A stretch of 64,000 bases of DNA from Legionella lytica (GTDB lineage: Bacteria; Pseudomonadota; Gammaproteobacteria; Legionellales; Legionellaceae), in NCBI RefSeq assembly GCF_023921225.1, contig NZ_CP071529.1:62001-126000 (forward strand). Direction: 5' to 3'. Under the pieces are notes generated by a model. It made no database searches and was not told the DNA's origin. It saw only the letters and a program-made list of their open reading frames with translations. The position numbers and the translations under genes were made by a program. Positions 16,917 to 27,190 of this stretch are shown here, one piece after another; the stretch's first letter is position 1, and each line of letters begins with the position of its first letter.

Positions 16917-19900
16917 TTAAAGAAAACTTAAGATCTTTTCTTTAAAATATTTTAGTACTAATTCAGCCTCGGCTTCAGTTGATAAAGTCTGGTCATAAAC
17001 CAACCCCATCATGTGATTTACATGACTACTGCGAATCAATAAATTAAACTGTTCAGGACGATTATAATTCCATAGTCCTACCTTATTTCCGCTGAGATTA
17101 ATTAAATTCTCAATCAAATAATCGGCGCAAGAAAGTAAACCGCGTGAGGGCTCCAGATTGTATTGATTAAAAATAAATTGCGGTTGCAGGTATTTAGAAT
17201 GTTCAGCATCTTCTCCACGTAAAGGATATTGAAAACGCTCAATCAACTGGAGTACCTGCATCTGGGTATTTTTCAGCGCTTGGGTTGTTCCGCTGTCTGT
17301 TTTGACTTCAAAAAGAAAAGGAATACTATCCGCATAATATCCAATCATTTCTGGATCATTTAATCGACCTCGATTAGATTTCACCATGCTAATATAAATT
17401 TTATTGTGCTTATTTATCTCAGCTAAAGCAAGACAAAAGACATGGAAATAAAACGCATACAGGGAAATATTATGTCGTCGGCAAAACCCATGTACCCTTT
17501 CTGAATCTTCTTGAGGTAATAGTTTATAAACTACCCCGCCAACATAATTTACTGTTTGGGGTGACTTATTGAAATGCAGTGATTCCAACTGCTGATTCAT
17601 TTCACTATAGTAGCGATTATATTCTGCCTTATTACTCTCATACAGCATCGCTTCTTGATGATGATCATGCAGATAATTATTTTTCTGCAGATGGATCTCT
17701 GAGGTATGGTTTTTCGCAAGATATACATCTTCCAGCTTCTTAAAAAATAATTCTGCACCTACACCATCCGCAATTATATGATGAAAACGAATTAATAAAA
17801 TTGATTTCTCATGGTCCTCACAATGAACTAAATAACACCTAAATAAAGGTGCTTGTGTTATATCAATTGGGTCAACAAGCAGGCCGCCTATGGTTTGACA
17901 AAGATTTTTCTCGTTGATCACGCACACTTCTGTATTTGCTTTAGGATTAAAGTTCCATTTAAGCGTCCCGTTCTCCTCAATAAAAAACACTTGTAGTGCG
18001 GGTGTATCACTAACCACCTTATTGATTGCTTGATTAAGGCGATCAATTTCCAAAACGCCATCGACCTCTTTGAATACCGGAACATAATATGGAGTTCTAT
18101 CAGGATGTCCTTTAAATAAAGGCCATAAATTGCTTTGCATTACTGAAGCATCATACAACGCCAAGGGTTTCTCCTTAACAAAATGAGTATTATTTTGCTC
18201 CTGAGTTTTTAAGGTATTCACCCAGTCATCTAATAAAGTATTAGCTAATGATTCATCTATCCTATCACGTCGATATTTCAAGCTTAGCTCTAGGCTTTGT
18301 GCTTTTAATAAAACTTTAAACGACAATAAACGTGGCTCATCGCCCCATAAATGATTTTGTATATTGCCACTTTTTAGTGCTTTGATTTGTAAGTGTGTAT
18401 TAATGTTTAAGTCACTACTCCTTTGGAAGTCAAATGAAATCATAGGTGTAGCCAGGCCTAGTTCCTTGAATACAGGGATATGAAAATATTGTTTTTCATG
18501 TAAGGAAAATATTTGTTGTTGTAATCGCTCCGCGAAACTAAAGATATTGGTATCACGAGCACCAACTAGCAGAACATCATTCGACGTATCGCCAAAAACT
18601 GTAGCAAAATCGCCATTTTCTCTACCCGAGAAAAATACGATGATACCCTGCTTATCCTGTTTAAACTTATCGAACAACATAGTAAACAGATTTGCTAAAA
18701 TGTAGTTACTCAATGAAAGTTTATTCTGTTCAATTAGTGCTAAAGATGAATTCATGTCGGTAAGGGGTATATTTGCACGAATCACTCCAGCTTCTTGGGG
18801 AAGCTTTGTCTCAGTCGCTAAAGGAACGTCTATCGAAACCCCTTGTAATTGCTGTGACCAAAAAGTTTCAATTTCTTCATCAAAACGATTTAAAACCTGA
18901 TCCCATTGCCAACTAACATAATCGCTGTAGTTGACTACTTCATCCTCAAATTGCTCATTTTCATAATGAGCAATTACTTCTTTTATAAAGGATGTCGCCG
19001 TATTCCCATCACAAATTAAATGGTGGAAAACAAGCAGCCAGCGATAATGATCATTTCCATCTCGGATTAGACAGGTTCTGAGTAAGGGGGCTTTACTCAG
19101 ATTAAAAGGCATATTAAAAAAGTCAGTAACCTGTTGTTCGTCATAATTATCAAATAACTCTAGAGTAAGCGCACAATCATCATGCACATGCTGATTGACC
19201 TGGTGTACAATTTCATGAAAACTGCAACGTAAAATATCATGACGCTTCAACACAAAGGTCACAGCTTGCTGCAATTTTTCTACTGATAATTTACCCGTAA
19301 TTGCAAGTTCCATTGGTACCTGATAGGCCAAACTTTGAGGGGAATTTTGGATGAAATTCCAAATTTCCTGCTGTTGTAAGGACAAAGGAAACGTACTTCT
19401 ACTTTTATAAACAGCAGTATGAACTACGCTTTTATCTTGCTCGCTATCTTTAGATTGCTCGTTTAGTTTTAGCGCCAACTCTTGTGCAGAAGCATGGTTA
19501 AACACATCCGGTGCTGAAATGCGAGTATTAGGATAGCGATGATTAATTTTATAGATAAGTTGAGTTGCCATAATGGAGTCCATGCCAAACTCAAACCAAT
19601 TATCGGTAACTGAAAGTTCTCCTGAAGACAGTTTTAGAACTTCTTCCACTATCTGTAGGATTTTTTCTGCCGTACACAATTTATGATCCCGAGCATTCAC
19701 AGAATCATCTGATGTCTCATCAGTTAATGCGGTTAGGGGAGCAACAATCAGTGATGGCTCCCTTGAGAAATGATTCACGATTAAATTAGGCTCATTAATC
19801 TGCTGTTGAAAAATCAGTTGTAATTCTGATCTTAGCAATGGAGTAATCCCCTTTTCAGCTAAATAAGAAGTTAATTGCAACTCATTACGTTTAAATAAGC

Positions 19901-22900
19901 CGGTGTTTTTAACTGGCCCTAAAATTAATGATTGTGCGGGTAGATTTTTTTGGTGGCGATACGTACTTAATGCGTGCAAAAATGCATTGGCTGTAGCATA
20001 TGCTGCCTGTCCTTGATTGCCTAATACCGCACTAAGCGAAGAAATGGTAATAAAAGCTTTTAGTGGATGGCTCAGGGATACTTGATGCAAATTCCAGGCT
20101 CCAATCGCTTTGGCACCTAGTATCTCTTGAATATCCTCTTTTGTAGTTTCCTGCCACGGTTTGTCATGTGCAACTCCCGCCGCATGAACAATCATGCCTA
20201 AAGGTGGAAAATCATCAGGAATTTTCTCTAGCAATTGCAACAGCTCTTCGTAATCTGCGATATTACATGAGTAATATTTAATTTTAACGCCTTTAATTTG
20301 TTGCTGTACTAGTTTTTCACTCCAGGTTGGGTCCTGCTCTTTGCGTCCAATTGCAATAATATGCCGAGCTCCTAACGCAGATAATGATTCAATGAGTGCT
20401 TGGCCCACATCACCACCTGCCCCGGTAACAAGATATGAATAGTCGGCGCTAATCATTCGTTCACCGTCAATATGTTCTGCTTCAACAGGACTAATATCCT
20501 GACGATAAAATAGTTCTTGCTCCTTGCGTAAAGCCCAATAATTTGCGTCCTTACTGCCAATAAATTGCATTGGATTATTATCTGTATCATTTAAATTAAA
20601 TTCTAAATAATGCACAGGCCATAGTGGGTATTCTTGTTTTACTGATTTCAGTAACGCCAATAGAGAAGGAGCAACCAAAGAATCATTCTCTGCGAGCAAT
20701 AGAACTGGCTTATCCGGGTAGTGCTGCACTAGGTATTGGACAAAATGGGTAAACGAAGTTGTCTCAGAGATCAGCTGTTCAGGCTCAGACTGGCAAAAAT
20801 AAACAATCCAGTTTGCTTGCTGTAAGATATTCTCATGAGAACGATCCACTACCTTTTTCGCAGGAAGGAAACTCATCGTCTTACACAAAAATAGGGAGTT
20901 AGGCTCGACTAATGTAGTACCACTCAAAAGTACATGCTCATCTTTTAGGCTAATCAAAGGCAAATGAGGATCTACTTTTAACCATTGTTCACGATATAAA
21001 TACGTCTTCCACATCTCATTATTGGGGGAACTAAACGCTCCATTTTTTGGAAGCCAATATTCTTTACCACCAAAGGGGTATTTAAGTAATTCTTCATGGA
21101 CAAAAGATGCATGCTTATTCAGTTGTTGCCATTTGATATCAACCCCTCTTAAATAGAAGGTTCCTAATGTTTCCATAATTCCAGGCCAGGGATTTTCTGG
21201 TTCACTCACTGACGGTACAATGACAAAATCATGCACCATTTGTGCTTGAGCTACTAAAATAGGTTTGGGCCCTATTTCTTGACATAACTCCACTTCATGG
21301 GCCACCAAAGTATGAATTCCTTGCAAGAACTCCACGGTTTGTAGCATGTGTGCACACCAATATTCCGCAGTAATTTGTCCATCGTACATTAATTCGCCAG
21401 TCACATTAGAAACAACGGCCATTTTGGCTGGGTGATAACTAACTTCAGCAGCAATTTTGGCGAATTCATCAACAATTGGTTTCATGAGCGGAGAGTGGAA
21501 CGCATGAGAGGTTGCCACTTTTTTACATCGAATTCCATGCCCCTCACAATAATTTTCACAGGCTAAAATTGCAGCATCTGTTCCTGAAACTACCGTTTGT
21601 GCTGGGCCATTTTTTAAAGAAATCACCAAATCGTCAAAACGAGAAATAAACTGCTCTACTTCAGATGCTGAAGCATTAATCGCTAACATTCCTCCAGAAA
21701 TAGGTAAGGAAGAAATTAGCACGGCACGTTTACACACTAAATATAGGGCGTCATGAAGAGTTAATATCCCCGCAATGCAGGCAGCAACATATTCTCCCAG
21801 GCTATGCCCCAGCAACACGTTGGGTTTTAACCCTAAATGTAGGTACCATTGTGCCAAGCTATATTCATAAACAAATAAAGTCGGTTGAGCATATAAAGTA
21901 TTATTAATATCCACGTCCTCTGGGGTATTTAATAACATGGCGCGTAAATCATAAGGAAGCCACTTTTGCGCAATAACACAACATTGCTCCAAGACCGCAG
22001 CAAACTCAGGAATCGTCTGATATAAAGACGTCGCTACATTGGGCAGCAGACAGCCCTGCCCCGTAAATAACCAGGCTAACTGGTTGCTTTTTGCAATGCT
22101 CCCTTCATGCCACTGCTCCTGCTGTAAAGCTGACAGCCAACTTGATTGATCTTTTGCACTAATAAAAGCCCGATAAGGAAAATGTGTTCTTTGAGTCAGC
22201 GATTGATGACAGAACGAAGGAAAATGAATTGCAGAATTCTGTTCACCATAAGTACGGTAATTTTGTAGATATTGCTGCAAAATTTTTGGTTCTTTGGCGC
22301 TAACAACCCATAAATGTTCGGGATGATTAATCTGTTCTTTTTTAGGCTCCGCCGTTGGGGTATTGCCTAAAATGATATGCGCATTAGTACCGCTAAAACC
22401 AAAGGCACTAATCCCCGCATAACGCTCCTCCTCCTTCCAGGGTGTGCAATGCAGTGGAATAGACATGGCATCATGTAGATGCAATTTAGGATTCAACTGA
22501 TGCAGATTTAAATGCGCAGGAATTTGCCCGTATTTAATTGCCAATACGGTTTTAATGAAGCCTGCAACACCTGCAGCAGCTTCAAGATGACCAAGACGTG
22601 TTTTTACTGAGCTAACGTACAATGGATTAGTACGCTCTTGAGCGTAACTGCGACGAATTCCCTCCCATTCAATTGGATCGCCTAATTCAGTACCAGTACC
22701 ATGGGCTTCAATATGAGTGATTTGCTCTGGTTTTAAATGAGCTAAATTTAATGCGGTAGTTATTACATCCACTTGAGCAGCCAAATTAGGGGCAGTCAAA
22801 CCGTTACTGGCTCCATCCTGATTCACGGCACTACCGTAAATCACTGCATGAATGCGGTCCCCATCACGTAATGCATCACTTAGTTTTTTTAGTACTACAA

Positions 22901-25679
22901 TACCGCATCCCTCTCCCCGTACATAACCATCCGCACTGATATCAAAAGTACTGCAAAGATTATGAGGTGACAGCATGCCGCTTTTACAAAAAATAATGCT
23001 GCTTTCAGGTGATAGAATTAAATTTACACCGCCAGCAATCGCTAATTCACAATCCCCTGCTTGTAATGCGCGACTTGCCTGATGGATACAGACTAAAGAA
23101 GAAGAGCACGCTGTATCAATGGCCATACACGGGCCATTTGTTCCTAAGAAATAAGCAATGCGACCAGCAGAGGTAGCAAAACTGGTACCTGTCGCCTGAT
23201 AAGTTCCTAATTCGGTGAGGGGGACTTGTTTTTGAATTAATTGGTCGTAATCATGGGTACTAATACCGAGATAAACACCGGTGTGCGTACCTTTCAAATC
23301 GCTTTCAACTAAACCTGCATCTTCCAAGGCATGCCAGGTGGTAGTTAATGCCAAACGCTGTTGCGGATCAAGGTATTCTGCCTCACGAGGAGAAATATTG
23401 AAAAATTTTGCGTCAAAGCATTTTACATCATTTAAAAATCCTCCTTTGCCAGAATACATTTTTCCCTTAGCATCAGGTTTGACATCAAAATACAATCGAT
23501 TATCCCAATGCGATGTAGGAATGGGTTCAATGCTGTCCTCTTCTTTTAACAAACTCTGCCAAAACTCATCATGGCCATTAATATCCTGATAATTTTTACC
23601 AGGAAGGCGACAATCCATCCCAATAATGGCAATGGCTTCGTAGTCTTTGGATTCGATATGGTGTGTATTAGACGCTTGATGGGTTAAATGCGCGCATAAA
23701 CTATGAATATTGGGACATTCCCAAGCCAACCATGGATCAAGAGGCCGCTCAACGACTTTTTCCAATTCACTCATCATCGTTACTAATTGAATTGACGTAA
23801 GTCCGTATTCAGAAAAAGCTCCATTCACTTCAATTGCATCAATAGGAGTATCCGTCTGCATCGCAATCCATTCCTTCAGCCAGAGAACCAGCTTATTCTC
23901 TATTTCATCTATATGTATTGTTGAGGTATTTTCAACTTGTTCTGTATGCTGTCCCATCCATGCCAGCCGCGGAAACTCATCGTTTAGATAGGCTTGTTTA
24001 CATGCATTACGTTGAATTTTCCCACTACTGGTTTTTAATATTTTTTGTGGATATATCAATACAATATCGAATAAACCAACATCGGTTGTCTCAAGAACGG
24101 CTTTCTTGATTTTTGCAATAACCTCTCGATATTTAGCATCGCCAAGTCCAGCTTTAGCTTCAGCAACCAGCACGCAAGCCTCTCCTGAATCTTGAGTTAT
24201 GGAAAAGGCTGCAGCGCAATGAGGCATGAGAGCACGGTCAGTTTGATAGCAAATAGCTTCTATATCCTGAGGATAAATGTTGCGTCCATTAATAATAATT
24301 AAATCTTTTACTCGTCCACAAATCGTTAAATGCCCCTTATCATCCAGAAAAGCCAAATCCCCTGTTCTTAAAAATGGGCCTTCGTGAGTATCCGCAGTAA
24401 ATGCCCCAAATATTTCGTTAGTCTTTTCCGGATTTTTATAATAACCAGAAGCAACTGAATCACCCTGAACCCACAATTCACCAACGGTATTCACAGGAAG
24501 CACCTGTAAGCTATTCGGATCGACAATTCGGGCCAAATACTCTTCTGGCACAGGCCCGCAACTGACTAACTCGACAAAGGTGCCTGGCTTATTATTAGTC
24601 GGTGTCGGTGTTACAATCCCTTTTTCCAAATCGGTTTTGTCAATCCGCGACATGCGCTCTTTGGACATCCCAACAGAAATACAAAGAGTGGTTTCTGCCA
24701 TACCATAACCAGGTTTCATTGTGCCTTTTTGAAGGTTATAAGGCGCAAGTGTCTGCTCAAAGTGTCGTATAGTCTCCGGTTTAATTGGTTCAGCACCATT
24801 AACCGCACAACGCAGGTGTGAAAAATCAAGTTCTACGGCAGATTTTTTGGAGGTTAATGCTTTAAGCGCCAAGTCATAAGAAAAATTGGGGGCCATTGAA
24901 TAAGTTCCCCGCTCCTTACTCATGGTATCCAGCCAAAAAAATGGACGCTTTAAGAAGGTAAACGGTGCCATAAATACACAGGTTCCACCAGTGTATAAAG
25001 GTAATAAAGTATTGCCAATTAATCCCATATCGTGAAATATAGGAAGCCATGAAACGCATATACTTACCGATTCATGCCCTAAATATTTTTCTAAAAGCTC
25101 AAGATTGGCACAAATATTTTTATGAGTTACTACCACCCCTTTCGGTGAACCTGTAGAGCCTGAGGTATATTGTAAAAAGGCAATGTGCTCTGAATCAACT
25201 TTGGGTAAAACGATATTTAAGTCAGCCGGTTTTTGCTCTAAGCTATCCACGCAAATTAATGTAGTCCCTTCGGGAAATTCAAATTTATTTTCGTCACAAT
25301 AGTCTTTTACCGCACTGGTAGTAAGAATCAATTGTGCAGACGAATCAGTAATAATTTTGAATAAACGTTGTAAATGTCGCACTTGACGTGGAGGATAAGC
25401 GGTAACCGCAATATTGCCTGAATGCAATACGGAGAGGAAAGATACAATATAATTAATACTGGAATCAAACAACAGCAATATTGGTTTTTGCATAGTTTGA
25501 TTGCTCTTCGCTTGTAATACCACTAATTTTTTTGCTAAAGATTGAACTCGCTCACCTAGTTGTTCGTATGATAACTCCTGACTGGTTTGATAATCAGACT
25601 CCAAAAACTTTAAGGCTATTTTTTGAGGTTGGGTTTGCGCATAATGAAAAACAATGTTTAATAAATTATTTTCAGACAT
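16917..25679 (-). CDS. FAAL-PKS-NRPS hybrid megasynthase with two terminal condensation domains
   Basis: A 2920-residue multidomain enzyme. Domains in order: fatty acyl-AMP ligase (about 1-580; YTSGSTGSPKGVV near 173), carrier protein (Ser in EYGLTS near 625), ketosynthase (DTACSSS near 855, HGTGTELGDP near 996, GHLEAAAG near 1030), acyltransferase (LGHSLGEY near 1293), ketoreductase (TGAGGDVGQAL near 1755 and Tyr in QAAYATANAFL), carrier protein (FEFGMDSIMA near 2031), condensation domain (FHHLICDG near 2221) and a second condensation domain (FHHIIADG near 2636). No adenylation, dehydratase or thioesterase domain is seen. It should activate a fatty acid, extend it once with reduction to a beta-hydroxyacyl chain, and release it by condensation onto an amine or alcohol. 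The ATG at 25679 (MSENNLLNIVF) is preferred to one 13 codons upstream. The divergent HAD gene may assist. Confidence 0.93.
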   Translation of the reverse strand: MSENNLLNIVFHYAQTQPQKIALKFLESDYQTSQELSYEQLGERVQSLAKKLVVLQAKSNQTMQKPILLLFDSSINYIVSFLSVLHSGNIAVTAYPPRQVRHLQRLFKIITDSSAQLILTTSAVKDYCDENKFEFPEGTTLICVDSLEQKPADLNIVLPKVDSEHIAFLQYTSGSTGSPKGVVVTHKNICANLELLEKYLGHESVSICVSWLPIFHDMGLIGNTLLPLYTGGTCVFMAPFTFLKRPFFWLDTMSKERGTYSMAPNFSYDLALKALTSKKSAVELDFSHLRCAVNGAEPIKPETIRHFEQTLAPYNLQKGTMKPGYGMAETTLCISVGMSKERMSRIDKTDLEKGIVTPTPTNNKPGTFVELVSCGPVPEEYLARIVDPNSLQVLPVNTVGELWVQGDSVASGYYKNPEKTNEIFGAFTADTHEGPFLRTGDLAFLDDKGHLTICGRVKDLIIINGRNIYPQDIEAICYQTDRALMPHCAAAFSITQDSGEACVLVAEAKAGLGDAKYREVIAKIKKAVLETTDVGLFDIVLIYPQKILKTSSGKIQRNACKQAYLNDEFPRLAWMGQHTEQVENTSTIHIDEIENKLVLWLKEWIAMQTDTPIDAIEVNGAFSEYGLTSIQLVTMMSELEKVVERPLDPWLAWECPNIHSLCAHLTHQASNTHHIESKDYEAIAIIGMDCRLPGKNYQDINGHDEFWQSLLKEEDSIEPIPTSHWDNRLYFDVKPDAKGKMYSGKGGFLNDVKCFDAKFFNISPREAEYLDPQQRLALTTTWHALEDAGLVESDLKGTHTGVYLGISTHDYDQLIQKQVPLTELGTYQATGTSFATSAGRIAYFLGTNGPCMAIDTACSSSLVCIHQASRALQAGDCELAIAGGVNLILSPESSIIFCKSGMLSPHNLCSTFDISADGYVRGEGCGIVVLKKLSDALRDGDRIHAVIYGSAVNQDGASNGLTAPNLAAQVDVITTALNLAHLKPEQITHIEAHGTGTELGDPIEWEGIRRSYAQERTNPLYVSSVKTRLGHLEAAAGVAGFIKTVLAIKYGQIPAHLNLHQLNPKLHLHDAMSIPLHCTPWKEEERYAGISAFGFSGTNAHIILGNTPTAEPKKEQINHPEHLWVVSAKEPKILQQYLQNYRTYGEQNSAIHFPSFCHQSLTQRTHFPYRAFISAKDQSSWLSALQQEQWHEGSIAKSNQLAWLFTGQGCLLPNVATSLYQTIPEFAAVLEQCCVIAQKWLPYDLRAMLLNTPEDVDINNTLYAQPTLFVYEYSLAQWYLHLGLKPNVLLGHSLGEYVAACIAGILTLHDALYLVCKRAVLISSLPISGGMLAINASASEVEQFISRFDDLVISLKNGPAQTVVSGTDAAILACENYCEGHGIRCKKVATSHAFHSPLMKPIVDEFAKIAAEVSYHPAKMAVVSNVTGELMYDGQITAEYWCAHMLQTVEFLQGIHTLVAHEVELCQEIGPKPILVAQAQMVHDFVIVPSVSEPENPWPGIMETLGTFYLRGVDIKWQQLNKHASFVHEELLKYPFGGKEYWLPKNGAFSSPNNEMWKTYLYREQWLKVDPHLPLISLKDEHVLLSGTTLVEPNSLFLCKTMSFLPAKKVVDRSHENILQQANWIVYFCQSEPEQLISETTSFTHFVQYLVQHYPDKPVLLLAENDSLVAPSLLALLKSVKQEYPLWPVHYLEFNLNDTDNNPMQFIGSKDANYWALRKEQELFYRQDISPVEAEHIDGERMISADYSYLVTGAGGDVGQALIESLSALGARHIIAIGRKEQDPTWSEKLVQQQIKGVKIKYYSCNIADYEELLQLLEKIPDDFPPLGMIVHAAGVAHDKPWQETTKEDIQEILGAKAIGAWNLHQVSLSHPLKAFITISSLSAVLGNQGQAAYATANAFLHALSTYRHQKNLPAQSLILGPVKNTGLFKRNELQLTSYLAEKGITPLLRSELQLIFQQQINEPNLIVNHFSREPSLIVAPLTALTDETSDDSVNARDHKLCTAEKILQIVEEVLKLSSGELSVTDNWFEFGMDSIMATQLIYKINHRYPNTRISAPDVFNHASAQELALKLNEQSKDSEQDKSVVHTAVYKSRSTFPLSLQQQEIWNFIQNSPQSLAYQVPMELAITGKLSVEKLQQAVTFVLKRHDILRCSFHEIVHQVNQHVHDDCALTLELFDNYDEQQVTDFFNMPFNLSKAPLLRTCLIRDGNDHYRWLLVFHHLICDGNTATSFIKEVIAHYENEQFEDEVVNYSDYVSWQWDQVLNRFDEEIETFWSQQLQGVSIDVPLATETKLPQEAGVIRANIPLTDMNSSLALIEQNKLSLSNYILANLFTMLFDKFKQDKQGIIVFFSGRENGDFATVFGDTSNDVLLVGARDTNIFSFAERLQQQIFSLHEKQYFHIPVFKELGLATPMISFDFQRSSDLNINTHLQIKALKSGNIQNHLWGDEPRLLSFKVLLKAQSLELSLKYRRDRIDESLANTLLDDWVNTLKTQEQNNTHFVKEKPLALYDASVMQSNLWPLFKGHPDRTPYYVPVFKEVDGVLEIDRLNQAINKVVSDTPALQVFFIEENGTLKWNFNPKANTEVCVINEKNLCQTIGGLLVDPIDITQAPLFRCYLVHCEDHEKSILLIRFHHIIADGVGAELFFKKLEDVYLAKNHTSEIHLQKNNYLHDHHQEAMLYESNKAEYNRYYSEMNQQLESLHFNKSPQTVNYVGGVVYKLLPQEDSERVHGFCRRHNISLYAFYFHVFCLALAEINKHNKIYISMVKSNRGRLNDPEMIGYYADSIPFLFEVKTDSGTTQALKNTQMQVLQLIERFQYPLRGEDAEHSKYLQPQFIFNQYNLEPSRGLLSCADYLIENLINLSGNKVGLWNYNRPEQFNLLIRSSHVNHMMGLVYDQTLSTEAEAELVLKYFKEKILSFL

Positions 25680-25809
25680 ATTAAAACTCACATGATTAAA
25701 GATGAAAAGGGCATTCAATGCTCAATATGATTAATTATAGATCACATTAAAAATGTTCTTATTCACGCTATACTTGATATGAGCCAACAAGATTTATTTT
25801 GGACTTAAG

Positions 25810-26421
25810 ATGTCAGAAAAAATCAATGATAATCAAACAATTGCATTGTTTGACTTTGACGGTACAATCACCAAAAAAAGTACCACAACTCCCTTTTTAA
25901 AATTCATTAGTGGGCACTTTTTTTTACCAAAACTGCTTTTCAGACTCCCATCTTTGATTAGTTATCATTGCCATTTTAGTGGACTGGATCAATTAAATAA
26001 CATCATTGCCAACACCTTCTTTAAAGGGCTGAAGCGTGAACATTTATACCAAGCAGGCGAGCACTTTTCTGATCAAATGCTCCCTTCTTTGGTAAAAAAC
26101 ACTGCGCTGGAACGGTTAAAATGGCACCAAGACCAAGGCCATTATTGTATCTTAGCTACGGCGGCGTTTAACGTTTATATTGATTATTGGGCTAAAATTA
26201 ATGGTTTTAATGCGATTGTTTCCACGCAAATCCACTTTGATACTCAGAACGTTGCGAGCGGTACAATTCATGGGCAAAGTTGTAATGGTGCAGAGAAATT
26301 AAATCGTGTTTTAGAGCTCATCGGAAATGAGCCCCGCATAATTTATGCCTATGGTGACAGCTCTGGCGATGCAGAAATGTTAGCTTATGCAACTCATGCA
26401 CATTACCAAATATTTAAATAA
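25810..26421 (+). CDS. HAD-IB family phosphatase (SerB-like)
   Basis: A 203-residue hydrolase with HAD motif I IALFDFDGTITKKST (nucleophile D in DFDGT), motif II ILATAAFNVY (usual Ser/Thr), a motif III lysine in NGAEKLNRV, and motif IV YAYGDSSGDAEMLAYA. The subclass IB cap lies between motifs I and II. Members dephosphorylate phosphoserine or small phosphomonoesters, or act as acyltransferase-associated phosphatases. It starts 130 bp from the divergent megasynthase start, with a TATACT -10-like box at 25769-25774. A joint role in the natural-product pathway is only suggested by this position. Confidence 0.88.
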   Translation: MSEKINDNQTIALFDFDGTITKKSTTTPFLKFISGHFFLPKLLFRLPSLISYHCHFSGLDQLNNIIANTFFKGLKREHLYQAGEHFSDQMLPSLVKNTALERLKWHQDQGHYCILATAAFNVYIDYWAKINGFNAIVSTQIHFDTQNVASGTIHGQSCNGAEKLNRVLELIGNEPRIIYAYGDSSGDAEMLAYATHAHYQIFK

Positions 26422-26499
26422 GTTTTTCGTCAATATTGGGTTGGGCTGAAATTATTCCCCAGTCAAAAATATTGTATCAAAACAGTTAAACATATTTAA

Positions 26500-27102
26500 T
26501 CAAGTTAAAATCACATTCCTTGCCTGCTGAGCCTCCCTTGAGGGGCTTTCTTTAATGCAATACAAATTGATTAATTGTTGCAACATGTGAAATTCTTTAG
26601 TGTTTTCTTCTTTTGAAGCCTCATGAATGACTTGATTAACAAACAGCAGCGATTCAGGTTGTTCTTGCAGGCATTGCAGCATCCAGGAATTTAACGCAGT
26701 CAAAGCATGTGTTGGTGTTGCACGGTAATATAGAATTTCATGAAAGGATCTTGTTTGTTGGGGGGTATTAATAAATGAAATAAGGTAGTAAATGTAGCAT
26801 TGATGTTCTTCTTCCAAGGATTGTAATGGTTCTAGATCCGCGTTTTTCGGATGGCTTAGATTCAGAAAATTAGGAAATAGGAGGATTGATGAAAGAAACT
26901 TTTGAAAGAGAGATGTATTAAGCTTCTCAAATAAGGCAAGCCGTTCTTTTGAGTTTAAGGAGGAAGTTAGAGATGGAATCATCTCGCAAGCTAAAAAGGC
27001 AATGTTATTCGAAGCCTTGCGCTTATTATGGTGTTTTTGTGCATCTTCTTCAAAGTTTTTGGGCTGCTGTGCTTTTTCACAATGTTTCAGTATTGTACTC
27101 AT
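26500..27102 (-). CDS. hypothetical protein, 5' end probably cut by Tn3 insertion
   Basis: The frame is open through the Tn3 end up to 27222, but residues coded by the transposon end (LGNFVPSCKEP) are not part of the original protein. The first internal ATG is at 27102 (MSTILKHCEKAQQPKNFEE); the frame from 27131 to 27102 may be original coding sequence. The product is about 200 residues, helical, rich in Leu and Gln, without signal peptide or membrane segment. I do not recognise it. It may be a decaying gene whose N-terminus was lost when the transposon arrived. Confidence 0.5.
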   Translation of the reverse strand: MSTILKHCEKAQQPKNFEEDAQKHHNKRKASNNIAFLACEMIPSLTSSLNSKERLALFEKLNTSLFQKFLSSILLFPNFLNLSHPKNADLEPLQSLEEEHQCYIYYLISFINTPQQTRSFHEILYYRATPTHALTALNSWMLQCLQEQPESLLFVNQVIHEASKEENTKEFHMLQQLINLYCIKESPSREAQQARNVILT

Positions 27103-27131
27103 TATAAGAGTACGTTGCTCTTTTTCTATTT

Positions 27132-27169
27132 GGGGTTCTTTGCAGGAAGGTACGAAATTTCCCAGCATG
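27132..27169. repeat. left terminal inverted repeat of the second Tn3 element
   Basis: The sequence starts GGGGTTCTTTGCAGGAAGGT and runs 38 bp. It matches the reverse complement of 32298-32335 over its outer 32 bases with two differences; the inner six bases diverge. Confidence 0.85.
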
Positions 27170-27190
27170 CCCTTATAGCCCTTTACCAGC

